Shown: positions 1 through 11,088 of the stretch, one piece after another | Position numbering within the stretch: position 1 is the stretch's first letter | Layout of the letters: each line of letters begins with the position of its first letter | From: Geitlerinema sp. PCC 7407 | GTDB taxonomy: Bacteria > Cyanobacteriota > Cyanobacteriia > PCC-7407 | Direction of reading: 5' to 3' | DNA length: 64,000 bases | Assembly (NCBI RefSeq): GCF_000317045.1 | Contig: NC_019703.1 | Coordinates: 4,410,934-4,474,933 of the forward strand | Program-made: the position numbers and the translations under genes | The notes under the pieces: model-generated | The model's database searches: none | Told to the model about the DNA's origin: nothing | The model's input: the letters and a program-made list of their open reading frames with translations, nothing else

Positions 1-2478
<2,478 letters not shown>

Positions 2479-2565
2479 ATCAGCCTTAATCAAGGCGTCT
2501 TCTGCCCGCTAGAAGTGCTCGGCTGAGTGAGCCTTCGAACCCCGGCCGTTAGGACTTAGGGGCGC

Positions 2566-4503
2566 CTAGGACTCAGCGACCAGGATGATCGCATCACCGG
2601 GCTGAAACGTAATGGGCTGATCCTTCGGCGGATTGATCACCACCCCATAGGACTGGGCAAGGCTGCTGGCGTCGGCTTTGCGCCGATACCCGATCGCCGA
2701 TTCTCCCCGCTGTCTGGCGGCTTCGACCACGGTGTAAAAATTGACGGGGCGATCGCCGGTGACGTAGCGACTGGCCGGTTTCAGGTAGATCTCTGAGCCT
2801 TCAGGACTAAACAGCTCCGTCAGCACTGCGTTGATGCTCTTCTGCTCAGCAACCTGGGCCAGCATGAGACTAATTAGCTGCTCGCTGATCACGAAGTCAT
2901 CGGGGCGGGCGACCTGGGCCAGGGCCTGATTGCGCACATCCAAGATTTCGGTGACGATCTGGCAATTGTGGTGATGGCGATCGCACATATCCCGCAAATG
3001 CAGGAGCGTCACCAGCGTATGGGCGTCTGCTTCTTCGGCCTCCAGGGTCGAGTTGCACAGCACAACCGCATGGTCATAATGGGTCAGATCGAGGCTTTCT
3101 AGAGTGTCGCGATCCGTGGGGTCTCCCTGCCGGTAGGACACAGCTTGTCTCTCCAGCTGGAGGCTTTCCGCAGACAGGTCCACCTCGGCGGCGGGCAGCT
3201 CGGCCACGACCATCACGCTCGAGCCCGGAGCCACGTACTGATCCAGCAGCTGAATAATGGTGGCGACCCGGTCATTCCAGCCCAAGATGAGGGTGTGCTC
3301 GGCGATCGCAGGGGACGCTTCGACCAGCTGAATGGCTTGATGATCGATGGGTGCCTGGTCTGCTGGGTTTAGCTGGGTCGTGTCGTCATCTTCGCTAATC
3401 ACGATCAGGCGATCGCCAGCTTGTAAGCAGGTCTCACTCCCAGGGTTCAGCTGAAGGGTGCCATCGGCCTTTTGAATGCCGATCACGGCCGAGTGATGGT
3501 AGGCCAAGAGCGCCTGACCGTAGGTTTTGCCCTGGAGAGCAGGCTCCTCTCGAAAGTAGATTTCATCGCCGCTAAAGTTGAGCAGATCAATATAGACCGT
3601 AGACAGCCCTGATTGCCGACAGGTTTGCACCACGATCCGCGAAATCAAATCGTGGATCAGCAGCGGCTCCACATCGTTGTGGGCAATCAGCTTGAGCACA
3701 TCCAGGGTCTTGGGAGTCTGAACCTGGGCGACCAAGTGATAGGGCTGGGGGTGCGATCGCGGAATGCTTTTGATCGCCAAGAGCGTTTTGACCAGTTGCG
3801 TATCTCTGTGATCCTCGCTGGAGTTCAAGAGGATGACGGAGCGGGCCGTTTGAATGCTGACAATGCCCAAGTCTGCCATGCTGCTGGGGCTGCCCGTGCG
3901 GCAGACTAGGCGAATGCGGGGCAGTTTGCCCAGCGTACTGGCGAGGGCCGTTTCCATCTCCACCTTGTCCTCGGTGCTGAGGATGGTAATGCAGGTGTCT
4001 GGGCAGTTTGCGTTGGCCAGGGCTAGCTCCGAAATGAGGGTGAAAATTTGCAGCGACCAGCCCAAAATCACGATGTGGTCGGTTTCGATGACGCGCGATC
4101 GCCCTTTGCGCAGGTCCTCCAGCTTGGCGTCGATGCCACTGCTCAGCAGGCCGATGAGCGTGCTCACCACAAAGATGCCGCCAAAGGTGACAAACAGCAT
4201 GGTCAGGCGAAACCCCCAGCCGGTGTCGCCGCCGACTGCGCCGGAGTCGAGGGTCCGCATCAGCACGCCCCACAGGGCTTCGGGAAGATTGAGGCGATCG
4301 CCCCCCTCAGGCGCAATCCCCAAGAGGTTTACCAGGGCCGCCATCAGCACAATAAACGCTAGGGACACCAGCGCCAGGCCACTGACCAGAGCCACGGTTC
4401 CCCGGGCCATAAAGTTGTCGAACTGGTAGCGCAGATGACCAGCCAGCGTGCTGCTATGGTCTTTGTCGCGAAATACGGAGCGGCTGCGAAGGGATTGTGG
4501 CAT
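2566..4503 (-). CDS. CASTOR/POLLUX-like RCK-domain ion channel
   Basis: This is a predicted membrane cation channel with cytoplasmic nucleotide- or ion-sensing domains, 645 aa from ATG 4503. A GTG at 4521 would add six residues; neither start has a clear ribosome site. Two hydrophobic segments lie near residues 40-63 and 98-122. Between them, the stretch ALWGVLMRTLDSGAVGGDTG resembles the pore-helix region of CASTOR/POLLUX channels. Two TrkA-N-like (RCK) domains follow, the first starting at DHIVILGWSLQIFTLISEL and the second at HTLILGWNDRVATIIQLLD. Each is followed by a TrkA-C-like segment ending in a phrase such as GDRLIVISED or GDAIILVAES. The family assignment is confident. Ion selectivity is not readable from the sequence. 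Two tandem palindromes lie just upstream (4534-4564). Confidence 0.85.
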   Translation of the reverse strand: MPQSLRSRSVFRDKDHSSTLAGHLRYQFDNFMARGTVALVSGLALVSLAFIVLMAALVNLLGIAPEGGDRLNLPEALWGVLMRTLDSGAVGGDTGWGFRLTMLFVTFGGIFVVSTLIGLLSSGIDAKLEDLRKGRSRVIETDHIVILGWSLQIFTLISELALANANCPDTCITILSTEDKVEMETALASTLGKLPRIRLVCRTGSPSSMADLGIVSIQTARSVILLNSSEDHRDTQLVKTLLAIKSIPRSHPQPYHLVAQVQTPKTLDVLKLIAHNDVEPLLIHDLISRIVVQTCRQSGLSTVYIDLLNFSGDEIYFREEPALQGKTYGQALLAYHHSAVIGIQKADGTLQLNPGSETCLQAGDRLIVISEDDDTTQLNPADQAPIDHQAIQLVEASPAIAEHTLILGWNDRVATIIQLLDQYVAPGSSVMVVAELPAAEVDLSAESLQLERQAVSYRQGDPTDRDTLESLDLTHYDHAVVLCNSTLEAEEADAHTLVTLLHLRDMCDRHHHNCQIVTEILDVRNQALAQVARPDDFVISEQLISLMLAQVAEQKSINAVLTELFSPEGSEIYLKPASRYVTGDRPVNFYTVVEAARQRGESAIGYRRKADASSLAQSYGVVINPPKDQPITFQPGDAIILVAES

Positions 4504-4533
4504 GGGAAAACCAGGGAACACATGAATTCAGGG

Positions 4534-4564
4534 TGTTCGCGGACATTCAGTGTGTTCGCGAACA
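4534..4564 (-). promoter_or_regulatory. tandem operator-like palindromes upstream of the channel gene
   Basis: TGTTCGCGAACA (4553-4564) is a perfect 12-bp palindrome. A one-mismatch copy, TGTTCGCGGACA, lies at 4534-4545. The start-to-start spacing is 19 bp, close to two helical turns. Both sit 31-61 bp upstream of the ATG at 4503 on the minus strand. The layout fits binding of two repressor or activator dimers. No regulator gene is adjacent, so the identity of the factor is unknown. Confidence 0.45.
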
Positions 4565-4636
4565 TTCGAGGTATCCAATAGTTTTCCCAGTTTCGAAAAA
4601 ACAGCGCTAACGCCGATAGACAGCCCCCCAATCGCA

Positions 4637-4677
4637 AAAATCTCCACCGAACCCAAAAAAGGCTAGGTGGAGATTTT
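4637..4677 (-). terminator. 12-bp perfect inverted repeat after the DUF1517 gene
   Basis: AAAATCTCCACC (4637-4648) pairs perfectly with GGTGGAGATTTT (4666-4677) across a 17-nt loop. On the minus strand the hairpin lies about 60 nt beyond the stop codon of the DUF1517 gene and ends in a short T run, so it can act as its terminator. The A/T ends are symmetrical, so it could work in both directions. The loop is longer than usual. Confidence 0.55.
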
Positions 4678-4736
4678 CCATGGAAGTATTCGCCAGACAA
4701 CGACGGCCCACCAAGCAACGGGGCCGCAGGTCTTGT

Positions 4737-5744
4737 CTAGACCAGCTTCAGGTCAGGGTACTCAGCCAGCAGATCGTCCGTCGTCAGGACGTCGCCGTCT
4801 GCCTGGGGCGTCCAGAGCACCTCGACCGCCAGCAGCTGGTCGCTGCCCACGGCCCCGATCTTTCGGAGGGCCTGGCGCAGGTCGTCGGCGCCGTTGATGG
4901 TGGGCAGGTCCAGCTTGCCCTGGGTGCCGACCAGCAGCGTGACCACGATGTACTCGCCGGGGCCTTCGGGGTTGAGGTCGGCGCGAACAAAGATTTCGCC
5001 ATCGCGCTCAACCACGGGCAGGGCTGCTCGGCGCTCGGCCTGACGCAGCTGGTTGTTGACGTTGGAGAGGGTCTCTTCGCTGAACTTGCTGCGCTCCGCT
5101 AGGGACAGGCGATTGAATTGGGCTTCGGCCGTTTCGAGGCGAGCTTGCTGAGACTCGGAGGCGCCGTACACCCAGTACTCGGGGTGACGCAGCAGCGCTA
5201 GGGAGGTCTCTTGCAGCACCTGGGTCAGCCCTTCGCTCGTGGAAGTGTTGGCGGTGCGGCTGACGCGATCGAGGTCGGCTTGCAGATCGCGGGCCTGGGC
5301 CAGCAGACCCACTTGCAGCTTGGCCACAGACACAGACGGGTTGCTGCTGTAGCCCATGGTCTCGCCGCCCTCGGAGAAGTTCCGGAAGCTGCGCATCAGG
5401 AAATTGGCGATCGCAATCACGATCAAGATAGTGAAGAGGCCGCCAAACCCACCCCCAATGCCGAAGAAGGGCATGGGGAAGAAGAAGGGAAAGCCAAAGC
5501 CACCGCCAAAGCCGCCACCGGGATAGGCCGAGGGAGGATTGTAGGTGCGGGTCGGCGCTGAGTAGGAGCTCGGCGCGCGGAAGGAGCCGCCGCCCATGCG
5601 GCCACCCGTGCGGGCCGCCCAAGCATCCCCTGCGCTGCCCAGCACCAAGGTGGCGACGAGGCCCAGCATCACCAGGGATTTCAAAAAGGGTTTTATCGTA
5701 GCCATCAGTTTTTTGCGCATCAGCTTTGACCTATCTATGCTCAT
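4737..5744 (-). CDS. DUF1517 family exported/membrane protein
   Basis: This is a 335-aa protein of the DUF1517 family, which is shared by cyanobacteria and plastids and has no settled biochemical role. The N-terminus has a basic, hydrophobic signal segment ending near AGDAWA (residues 17-43). A Gly/Phe/Pro-rich stretch with repeated GGGFGGG follows at about residues 50-102, then a hydrophobic helix FTILIVIAIANFLMRSF at about 104-120. The soluble C-terminal half begins at VSVAKLQVGLLAQARDLQAD and contains LVGTQGKLDLP and LWTPQADGDVLTTDDLLAEY, which are typical of the family. An ATG at 5720 (MRKKLMATIK) is an alternative start and keeps the signal sequence. The gene stands alone. Confidence 0.88.
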   Translation of the reverse strand: MSIDRSKLMRKKLMATIKPFLKSLVMLGLVATLVLGSAGDAWAARTGGRMGGGSFRAPSSYSAPTRTYNPPSAYPGGGFGGGFGFPFFFPMPFFGIGGGFGGLFTILIVIAIANFLMRSFRNFSEGGETMGYSSNPSVSVAKLQVGLLAQARDLQADLDRVSRTANTSTSEGLTQVLQETSLALLRHPEYWVYGASESQQARLETAEAQFNRLSLAERSKFSEETLSNVNNQLRQAERRAALPVVERDGEIFVRADLNPEGPGEYIVVTLLVGTQGKLDLPTINGADDLRQALRKIGAVGSDQLLAVEVLWTPQADGDVLTTDDLLAEYPDLKLV

Positions 5745-5971
5745 TCAAAGTATCGGGATTCTGGTTGATCCCCACCCTTTTTCCAAAAGCTTTTGCATCT
5801 TGTTATGCGTCTAGGGGTGTCGTGGTTGCGATCGCCCAGAAATTGGGTCGAGCCAGCCCACGGAGTCTGGCTTCACACCCTTTAATCTATCGCCTTCTCG
5901 GGAGCGATCGCAGCGCGCCCCTGGCAGATTTCGCGGGCAATAACCGGCCAAAACCAAGCGGATTGCCAACC

Positions 5972-6211
5972 CTAGGCAACGCTACCGCCACCCACAATGG
6001 TCACAATTTCCAGGCGATCGCCCGTTTGCATCTGGGTTTGCTCCCAGAACTGGCGATGGAGAATCTCGCCGTTGTACTCCACCGCCACCAGGCGCGGATT
6101 GAGGCCGAGCTGCTCGAGAAACGTCGGCAGCGACGTCTGGGGCGGACAAGCCTTCGGCTCGCCGTTGACTTGCAGCGTGACGGAGTTTTGGAAAAACGAT
6201 AGCTCAGCCAT
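5972..6211 (-). CDS. thiS: sulfur carrier protein ThiS
   Basis: ThiS carries sulfur as a C-terminal thiocarboxylate for building the thiazole ring of thiamine. The 79-aa protein has the ubiquitin-like pattern VTLQVNGEP near residues 11-19 and RLEIVTIVGGG near the end. Its start lies inside thiE (8-bp overlap), so the two genes are probably translated together. The chain continues after the glycines with Ser-Val-Ala before the TAG stop. Canonical ThiS ends directly in Gly-Gly because ThiF adenylates that terminus, so removal of the three extra residues would be needed for activity. The short length and thi context make the assignment secure. Confidence 0.92.
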   Translation of the reverse strand: MAELSFFQNSVTLQVNGEPKACPPQTSLPTFLEQLGLNPRLVAVEYNGEILHRQFWEQTQMQTGDRLEIVTIVGGGSVA

Positions 6212-7292
6212 GGGTCTGGGAAACTTTTGCGTCGTGGGCCTTCAGGGTTTGTCCCCGCTGGAGCTGGGACAGGAAAAACTGGGTGTTGAGGGTCGGCTGC
6301 TCGGCCTCCATGATGGAGCGCACCACCGCCACCCGATCCGCTCCCGCCGCGATCACCTCGTTCACGTTCTCGGTGTCGATGCCGCCGATGGCAAACCAGG
6401 GCACAGGGGAGTTTTCGGCAGCGTAGCGGACATAGTCGAAACCAGCGGCAGCCTTGCCGGGCTTGGTGGGCGTCTCAAAGACTGGGCCAACCCCAATGTA
6501 GTCGGCTCCCTCAGCCAGGGCGCGGCGCATTTCCTCGGGGCTGGTGGTGGAGCGGCCAATGATCCGCTGGGGGCCCAGGAGCTGCCGCGCAAAGGCGATG
6601 GGCACATCTTGCTGGCCCAGATGAACCCCGTCTGCCTCCACGGCCACGGCCAGGTCCACCCGGTCATTCATCAAAAAGAGGGCGCCGTACTCGTGGCACA
6701 GGGCCTTGAGCTTGCGGGCATTTTGCAGCCGCACGACATCGTCGGTGTTTTTGTCGCGGTACTGCACCAGGGTCAGGCCGCCCTGGAGCGCGGCCTCTAC
6801 GACGCCAAACAGGTTCTCGCTCGGGGAGGTGACCAAGTACAGCAAGGCCTGCTGGAGCCGCTGGTGACGGTGGTGGGCCAGCAGCGTGGATTCGAGGGTG
6901 TACACCTCGTAGCGCATCTGCTTGCAGGCCGCGCCGAACTTGGGGTCATAAATCTTGCCGTACTCTTCGAGGACGCGCAGGGCCTCCTGGACGCGGCAGC
7001 AGTTGACGAGCAGGACCTGCTCAATGCTGGTGCGCTGCTCTTCTTGGGGGTGGGATAGGCCCGTGCCGGGGTCGCCGGGGGTGTCGCGCGCTTCTCGCAG
7101 CTCGGCATGGTGCCAGCTGGCGAGCTCTTGGCGCAGGGTTTTGCAGACTTGGGTCAGAGATGGGTTGTTGAGGCCAAAGCGGCACCACTCCTCGATGATG
7201 CGCAGTCCTTCGCGCGCTCGGTCGAGGTTGGCGTCCAAAATTCGATAAAGCGCAGGCTGCGCTCCGAAACTCCAGCCCTGGGTATCGCGCAT
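6204..7292 (-). CDS. thiE: thiamine phosphate synthase with N-terminal extension
   Basis: ThiE joins the pyrimidine pyrophosphate and thiazole phosphate to form thiamine phosphate. The 362-aa protein is longer than the roughly 210-aa bacterial enzyme. Residues 1-145 form an extra helical domain (RILDANLDRAREGLRIIEEW near residue 14), which I associate with the long cyanobacterial ThiE form. The catalytic barrel starts at about residue 148 with LLYLVTSPSENLFGVVEAAL. It contains LVQYRDKNTDD, LFLMNDRVDLAVAVEADGVHLGQQD and GADYIGVGPVFETPTKPG, the usual phosphate- and Mg-binding motifs. The sequence AGAGGAAA precedes the ATG at 7292 and supports this start. It is first in a two-gene operon with thiS. 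I saw no TPP riboswitch boxes upstream. Confidence 0.95.
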   Translation of the reverse strand: MRDTQGWSFGAQPALYRILDANLDRAREGLRIIEEWCRFGLNNPSLTQVCKTLRQELASWHHAELREARDTPGDPGTGLSHPQEEQRTSIEQVLLVNCCRVQEALRVLEEYGKIYDPKFGAACKQMRYEVYTLESTLLAHHRHQRLQQALLYLVTSPSENLFGVVEAALQGGLTLVQYRDKNTDDVVRLQNARKLKALCHEYGALFLMNDRVDLAVAVEADGVHLGQQDVPIAFARQLLGPQRIIGRSTTSPEEMRRALAEGADYIGVGPVFETPTKPGKAAAGFDYVRYAAENSPVPWFAIGGIDTENVNEVIAAGADRVAVVRSIMEAEQPTLNTQFFLSQLQRGQTLKAHDAKVSQTHG

Positions 7293-7702
7293 CGGAACTT
7301 TCCTCTTGGTTTTTTAATCCTAGCAGCCAGTTTCCAAGATTCTATGGTTCTCGTTGGGCTTGGCGGGAGAGTCCCAAAGCCTAGCTAGCGGGCGATCGCC
7401 TCGGATGGCGATCGCCCAAAGATGCGGATTTCTGGCGCGCCCTGCGAAAGAAAGAGCCAGAAGCCATTAAGCTTGATGCATCTTGACCTTTTGTGCTGCG
7501 TAAGTTTGGGGGGCGCGATCGCCCAGGATCTAGACGCTGCCAGCCTGGAGCGGCTCTAAGCCTCCCTAAATTTTCGCGATTTTTAGGACTGACCTGCGGG
7601 TCAGCCGCCATGGGTGCGGGTGCCAGAACCCGACGGCGGGGTGTTGATAGCCCTTTGGGGTTCTCACGAGAAATGCACGCGCTGTAGAGCGGAGGCTGTT
7701 CT
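7293..7702. other. 410-bp divergent intergenic region
   Basis: No credible gene is visible between the divergent starts of thiE and the beta-helix protein. Two HIP1 sites in inverted order form a hairpin at 7390-7417: GGGCGATCGCC, a 6-nt loop, then GGCGATCGCCC. A smaller stem, CTGACC-TGCG-GGTCAG, lies at 7589-7604. The segment presumably holds promoters for both flanking genes, but I cannot assign -35/-10 boxes with confidence. Confidence 0.5.
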
Positions 7703-9550
7703 ATGAGTCTGTTGAGTCGTTCGGTTCGAGTTTCGGCGATCGCCTCGCTGCTGCTGAGCAGTGGGGGAGTGGCGATCGCGGTCAGTAGTGTCGGGATTCC
7801 GGTGGTCTTGGGGAGTCTGCTGGCGGAGGGGGCGATCGCCCAAACTCAGGCGGCAACCGTTCTCTACGTGGATCCGGTCCGGGGCAGTGATGCCGGCGCA
7901 GGCACGGCCCAGGCTCCCCTCAAAACCATTACCCAGGCCCTGGCGATCGCCCCCACCAGCAGCGTGATTCAGCTCGCGCCGGGCACCTACAGCGCCGCCA
8001 GCGGCGAGACCTTTCCCCTGCGCCTCCAGCCCGGGGTCACCCTCCAGGGCAGCGCCGAGAGCCAGGGTCAAGGTATCGTGATTCGCGGGGGCGGGCGGTT
8101 TCTCAGTCCGACCTCGGCGGGCCAGGACATCGCAATTTTGGGGGCCAATCAGGCGGCCCTGATCGGCGTGACGGTGACCAATCCCAACCCCCGGGGCTAC
8201 GGCCTGTGGATCGAGTCGAGCAACCCGACGGTGGCCAGCAACACCTTCACCGGCAACACCCACGACGGCATTTCGGTGGTGGGCCGCAGCGCGCCGCTGA
8301 TTCGCGGCAACCACTTTGTGGCCAACGGGGCCAACGGCATCACCCTCTACGGCCTGTCCCAGGCCCAGGTCCAAGAAAATCTGTTTGAGCGGACAGGCTT
8401 TGGCGTCAATGTGGGCCAGAAAGCAGCGCCGACGCTGCTGAAAAATCGCATTGTGGGCAACGAGGACGGCGTGGTGGTCCAGGCCAGCAGTCGGCCGATT
8501 TTGCGGGAAAACGTGATCGAGGGCAATCAGCGGGATGGTCTGGTGGCGATCGCCGATTCCCAGCCCGACCTCGGCACCCAGGCCCAGCCCGGCAGCAACA
8601 CCTTCCGCAACAATGGCCGACTGGATGTGAACGTCAAAGCGTCCAGCCAGATCGTCCCGGCCTTTGGCAACCAGCTGGTGAGCAGCCGCGTGGAGGGCCG
8701 GGTGGACCTCGCGGGTACCACCCAGGTGACGCCCGTTCCGGCGATCGCGGCAGCCCCAGCGCCCATCGTGGCCCAGGCCGCAGACAAGTCTTCCCTTTCG
8801 GCGCGCTCCTTCCCGGTGCCCACCAGCTTGCAAAGCAGCCCGCCGGTGGCCCCGCCGCCGCAGGTTCCTGTGGCGGCGGGGCCAGCGCCCCGCGCGATTC
8901 CCATCCCTGTCGCAGCGCCCGAAACAGCGGCGCGGCCCGTGACGACCTCCGGGCGATCGCTGCCGGTGCCCACCGTCACGCCGAGCGTCCCGGTACCGGC
9001 CCCGGTCGTGCCGGCGCGGACTGTGCCGATTCAGACTGCACCCGCACCCACAGCAGCCATCGAGATTCCGGTGACGCCGCCCAGCCGCTCGGTGCCCGTG
9101 GTGGAGCGATCGCCCCAGCCGGTGCAGCCCGCTGCCGTCGAGATTCCCGTGCTGCCCCCGGAGAACGCGGATCCCACACCCCAGCCCGCAACCGTCGCCG
9201 CTCGTCCGCGATCGGGCGCCCTGCTGCCGGTGCCCAGCGCCCGCATTCCCGTTGGCAACGCTGGCAACCGAGCCCGCAATGTGGCGATCGGCGCCAGCAC
9301 GCCGGGCGGTCCACCGCCGCCACCGACCCAGGCCCAGGCCCTCGGGTTCCAGTATCGGGTGGTGGTGGCGACGCGCTCCGAAGCCGACCAGGCCCGCGTG
9401 CGATCGCTGGTGCCGGGCGCCTTTCGCGTGTTTCGCGGCAGCCAGATCTTCATGCAGGTAGGGGCCTACAAGACCCAGGCCGAGGCCGACGAAATGTATC
9501 AGCGCGTCAGCAGCCAGGGGTGGCAGGCCCGGATCGAGACCACCCAGTGA
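7703..9550 (+). CDS. exported DUF1565 beta-helix protein with Pro-rich linker and SPOR-like C-terminus
   Basis: This is a 615-aa exported protein. A signal peptide covers about residues 1-47 (hydrophobic, ending EGAIAQTQA). The DUF1565 motif LYVDPVRGSDAGAGTAQAPL lies at about residues 53-72. Right-handed beta-helix repeats of the NosD/pectate-lyase type follow to about residue 330 (NTFTGNTHDGISV, NHFVANGANGITLYG, NRIVGNEDGVVVQ). A Pro/Ala/Val-rich linker at about 340-540 repeats phrases such as SLPVPT and VEIPV. The last 70 residues (YRVVVATRSEADQARVRSL ... FMQVGAYKTQAEADEM) look like a SPOR peptidoglycan-binding domain. The sequence CGGAGG stands just before the ATG. I expect an envelope-anchored, possibly glycan-binding protein. 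Its substrate is unknown. Confidence 0.85.
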   Translation: MSLLSRSVRVSAIASLLLSSGGVAIAVSSVGIPVVLGSLLAEGAIAQTQAATVLYVDPVRGSDAGAGTAQAPLKTITQALAIAPTSSVIQLAPGTYSAASGETFPLRLQPGVTLQGSAESQGQGIVIRGGGRFLSPTSAGQDIAILGANQAALIGVTVTNPNPRGYGLWIESSNPTVASNTFTGNTHDGISVVGRSAPLIRGNHFVANGANGITLYGLSQAQVQENLFERTGFGVNVGQKAAPTLLKNRIVGNEDGVVVQASSRPILRENVIEGNQRDGLVAIADSQPDLGTQAQPGSNTFRNNGRLDVNVKASSQIVPAFGNQLVSSRVEGRVDLAGTTQVTPVPAIAAAPAPIVAQAADKSSLSARSFPVPTSLQSSPPVAPPPQVPVAAGPAPRAIPIPVAAPETAARPVTTSGRSLPVPTVTPSVPVPAPVVPARTVPIQTAPAPTAAIEIPVTPPSRSVPVVERSPQPVQPAAVEIPVLPPENADPTPQPATVAARPRSGALLPVPSARIPVGNAGNRARNVAIGASTPGGPPPPPTQAQALGFQYRVVVATRSEADQARVRSLVPGAFRVFRGSQIFMQVGAYKTQAEADEMYQRVSSQGWQARIETTQ

Positions 9551-9552
9551 TT

Positions 9553-9599
9553 GCGCGATCGCGGCCCTCATCGCAAGAGCGCGATCGCCCCTCATCGCA
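9553..9599. repeat. two-copy 26-bp tandem repeat containing HIP1
   Basis: GCGCGATCGC followed by CCCTCATCGCA occurs twice: 9553-9575 (with two inserted G residues) and 9579-9599. The period is about 26 bp. It starts two bases after the stop codon of the beta-helix gene. It looks like a local duplication and no function is apparent. Confidence 0.6.
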
Positions 9600-9810
9600 G
9601 TTGCCGCCGGGTGAGTATGTCAAAATCATGAAACGGCAGTGTGTGTGCCCTGGCTGTTCGGGAATGGTCCACGAAAGGGCGATCGGCGGGCTGGCAAGAT
9701 CCAAGGCGATCGCCGCCAGCAGGTCTCCAGAGCCAACCTGACGCTCTTTCTGGACATTTCCGAGAGCAGCCCATTTTTGTGCAGCATCATATCGGAAGGA
9801 ACCTTAGGCG

Positions 9811-11073
9811 ATGGCAGCGTCCTCGACGACTGAAATGCAATGGGTTAATGCCCTCTCAACCCGTCCCTCCCTCGAAGCAGCGGTGGATGAGGTGGTCACC
9901 CAGGTTCATCACAAGCTCCAAGGCCCGCCCGATCTTGCCATCCTTTTTATCTCCGCCACCTTCAGCAGCGACTTTCCGCGCCTGATGCCCCTGCTGCGCG
10001 AAAAGCTCGACGTTCCGCACCTGATCGGCTGCAGCGGCGGCGGCATCGTTGGCTGTGACGCCGCAGGCCAAACCCAAGAAATCGAAGAAACCCCGGCCTT
10101 GGCGCTGACGGTGGCGAAGCTGCCGGGCGTCTCGATCCGGGCCTTTCACCTCAGCGCCGACGAGATTCCCGACCTCGACAGCCCGCCCAGCGCCTGGATC
10201 GACCTGATTGGCGTCCCTCCAGAGGCCCAGCCCAAATTCGTGCTGCTGGCGGACCCCTTCTCCGCCAAGATCAACGATCTGTTGCAGGGGCTGGACTTCG
10301 CCTACGCAGGCTCGCCGACGGTGGGCGGCCTCGCCGGGGGCGGCTCCGGCACCAACAACGGCCTATTTTGCAACTATCAGCTCCATCGCGAGGGCTCCGT
10401 GGGGCTGGCCCTCAGCGGCAACATTGTCCTGGAAACCATCGTGGCCCAGGGCTGTCGCCCCATCGGCAAGCCCTACCGCGTGGCAGAGGTGGAGCGCCAC
10501 ATCATGCTCAAGCTGTCGGAGCAGGACGACGCGGACCTGCTCAGCTCGCCCAAGGAGCGGACGCCCCTAGAGGTGCTCCAAGAAATTATTCAAGATCTCA
10601 GTGATGAGGACCGGGCGCTAGCCCAGCACTCGCTGTTTGTGGGGCTGGCGCGCAACGAGTTCAAGCGAAATCTGGAGCAAGGGGACTTTTTGATTCGCAA
10701 TCTGCTGGGGGTAGATCCGCGGGTGGGGGCGATCGCCATCGGCGATCGCGTCCGGCCGGGGCAGCGCATCCAGTTCCATCTGCGTGACGCCAACACCTCC
10801 GCCGAAGATCTGGAAATCCTGCTCCAGCGCTACCAGTCCACCTTGGATGATCAGGCCACCCAGCCCGTCGGCGCGCTGATGTTCTCCTGCATGGGGCGCG
10901 GCGAAGGCCTCTACGAGCAGCCCAACTTTGATTCCCAGCTGGTGCACCGCTACCTCGGCCCTCTGGCTCTGAGCGGCTTCTTCTGTAACGGCGAAATCGG
11001 CCCCGTCGGCGGTGGCACCTTTTTGCACGGCTACACCTCGGTGTTGGGCATCTGCCGCCAGCCCTCTCCCTAG
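9811..11073 (+). CDS. FIST N/C domain protein
   Basis: This is a 420-aa soluble protein with FIST_N (about residues 35-240) and FIST_C (about 245-400) domains, a pair thought to sense small ligands, possibly amino acids, in signal transduction. Seen motifs are LAILFISATFSSDFPRLMPL, the glycine-rich LIGCSGGGIVG, AGSPTVGGLAGGG, and near the end FSCMGRGEGLY and LSGFFCNGEIGPVGGGTFLHGYTS. The last is the typical FIST_C ending. GGAAGGA lies about a dozen bases before the ATG. No kinase or cyclase gene is adjacent, so it may act alone or with a distant partner. It ends 15 bp before the convergent metallophosphoesterase gene. Confidence 0.9.
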   Translation: MAASSTTEMQWVNALSTRPSLEAAVDEVVTQVHHKLQGPPDLAILFISATFSSDFPRLMPLLREKLDVPHLIGCSGGGIVGCDAAGQTQEIEETPALALTVAKLPGVSIRAFHLSADEIPDLDSPPSAWIDLIGVPPEAQPKFVLLADPFSAKINDLLQGLDFAYAGSPTVGGLAGGGSGTNNGLFCNYQLHREGSVGLALSGNIVLETIVAQGCRPIGKPYRVAEVERHIMLKLSEQDDADLLSSPKERTPLEVLQEIIQDLSDEDRALAQHSLFVGLARNEFKRNLEQGDFLIRNLLGVDPRVGAIAIGDRVRPGQRIQFHLRDANTSAEDLEILLQRYQSTLDDQATQPVGALMFSCMGRGEGLYEQPNFDSQLVHRYLGPLALSGFFCNGEIGPVGGGTFLHGYTSVLGICRQPSP

Positions 11074-11088
11074 GCCCGAGCGGCGGGC

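Noticed and set aside
2479-2565. TTCGAACC-like string suggesting a tRNA T-loop between clpB and the channel gene
   Set aside because: No acceptor stem, D-arm or anticodon arm can be formed around it, and the T-loop sequence does not continue correctly.
7293-7450. Possible TPP riboswitch before thiE
   Set aside because: The conserved CTGAGA and ACCTGA-type boxes were not found on the minus strand in this region.
7664-9595. 643-codon open frame on the minus strand opposite the beta-helix gene
   Set aside because: Its protein is Gly/Arg/His-rich without domain pattern, and it mirrors a GC-rich gene whose plus-strand product has a signal peptide and known domains.
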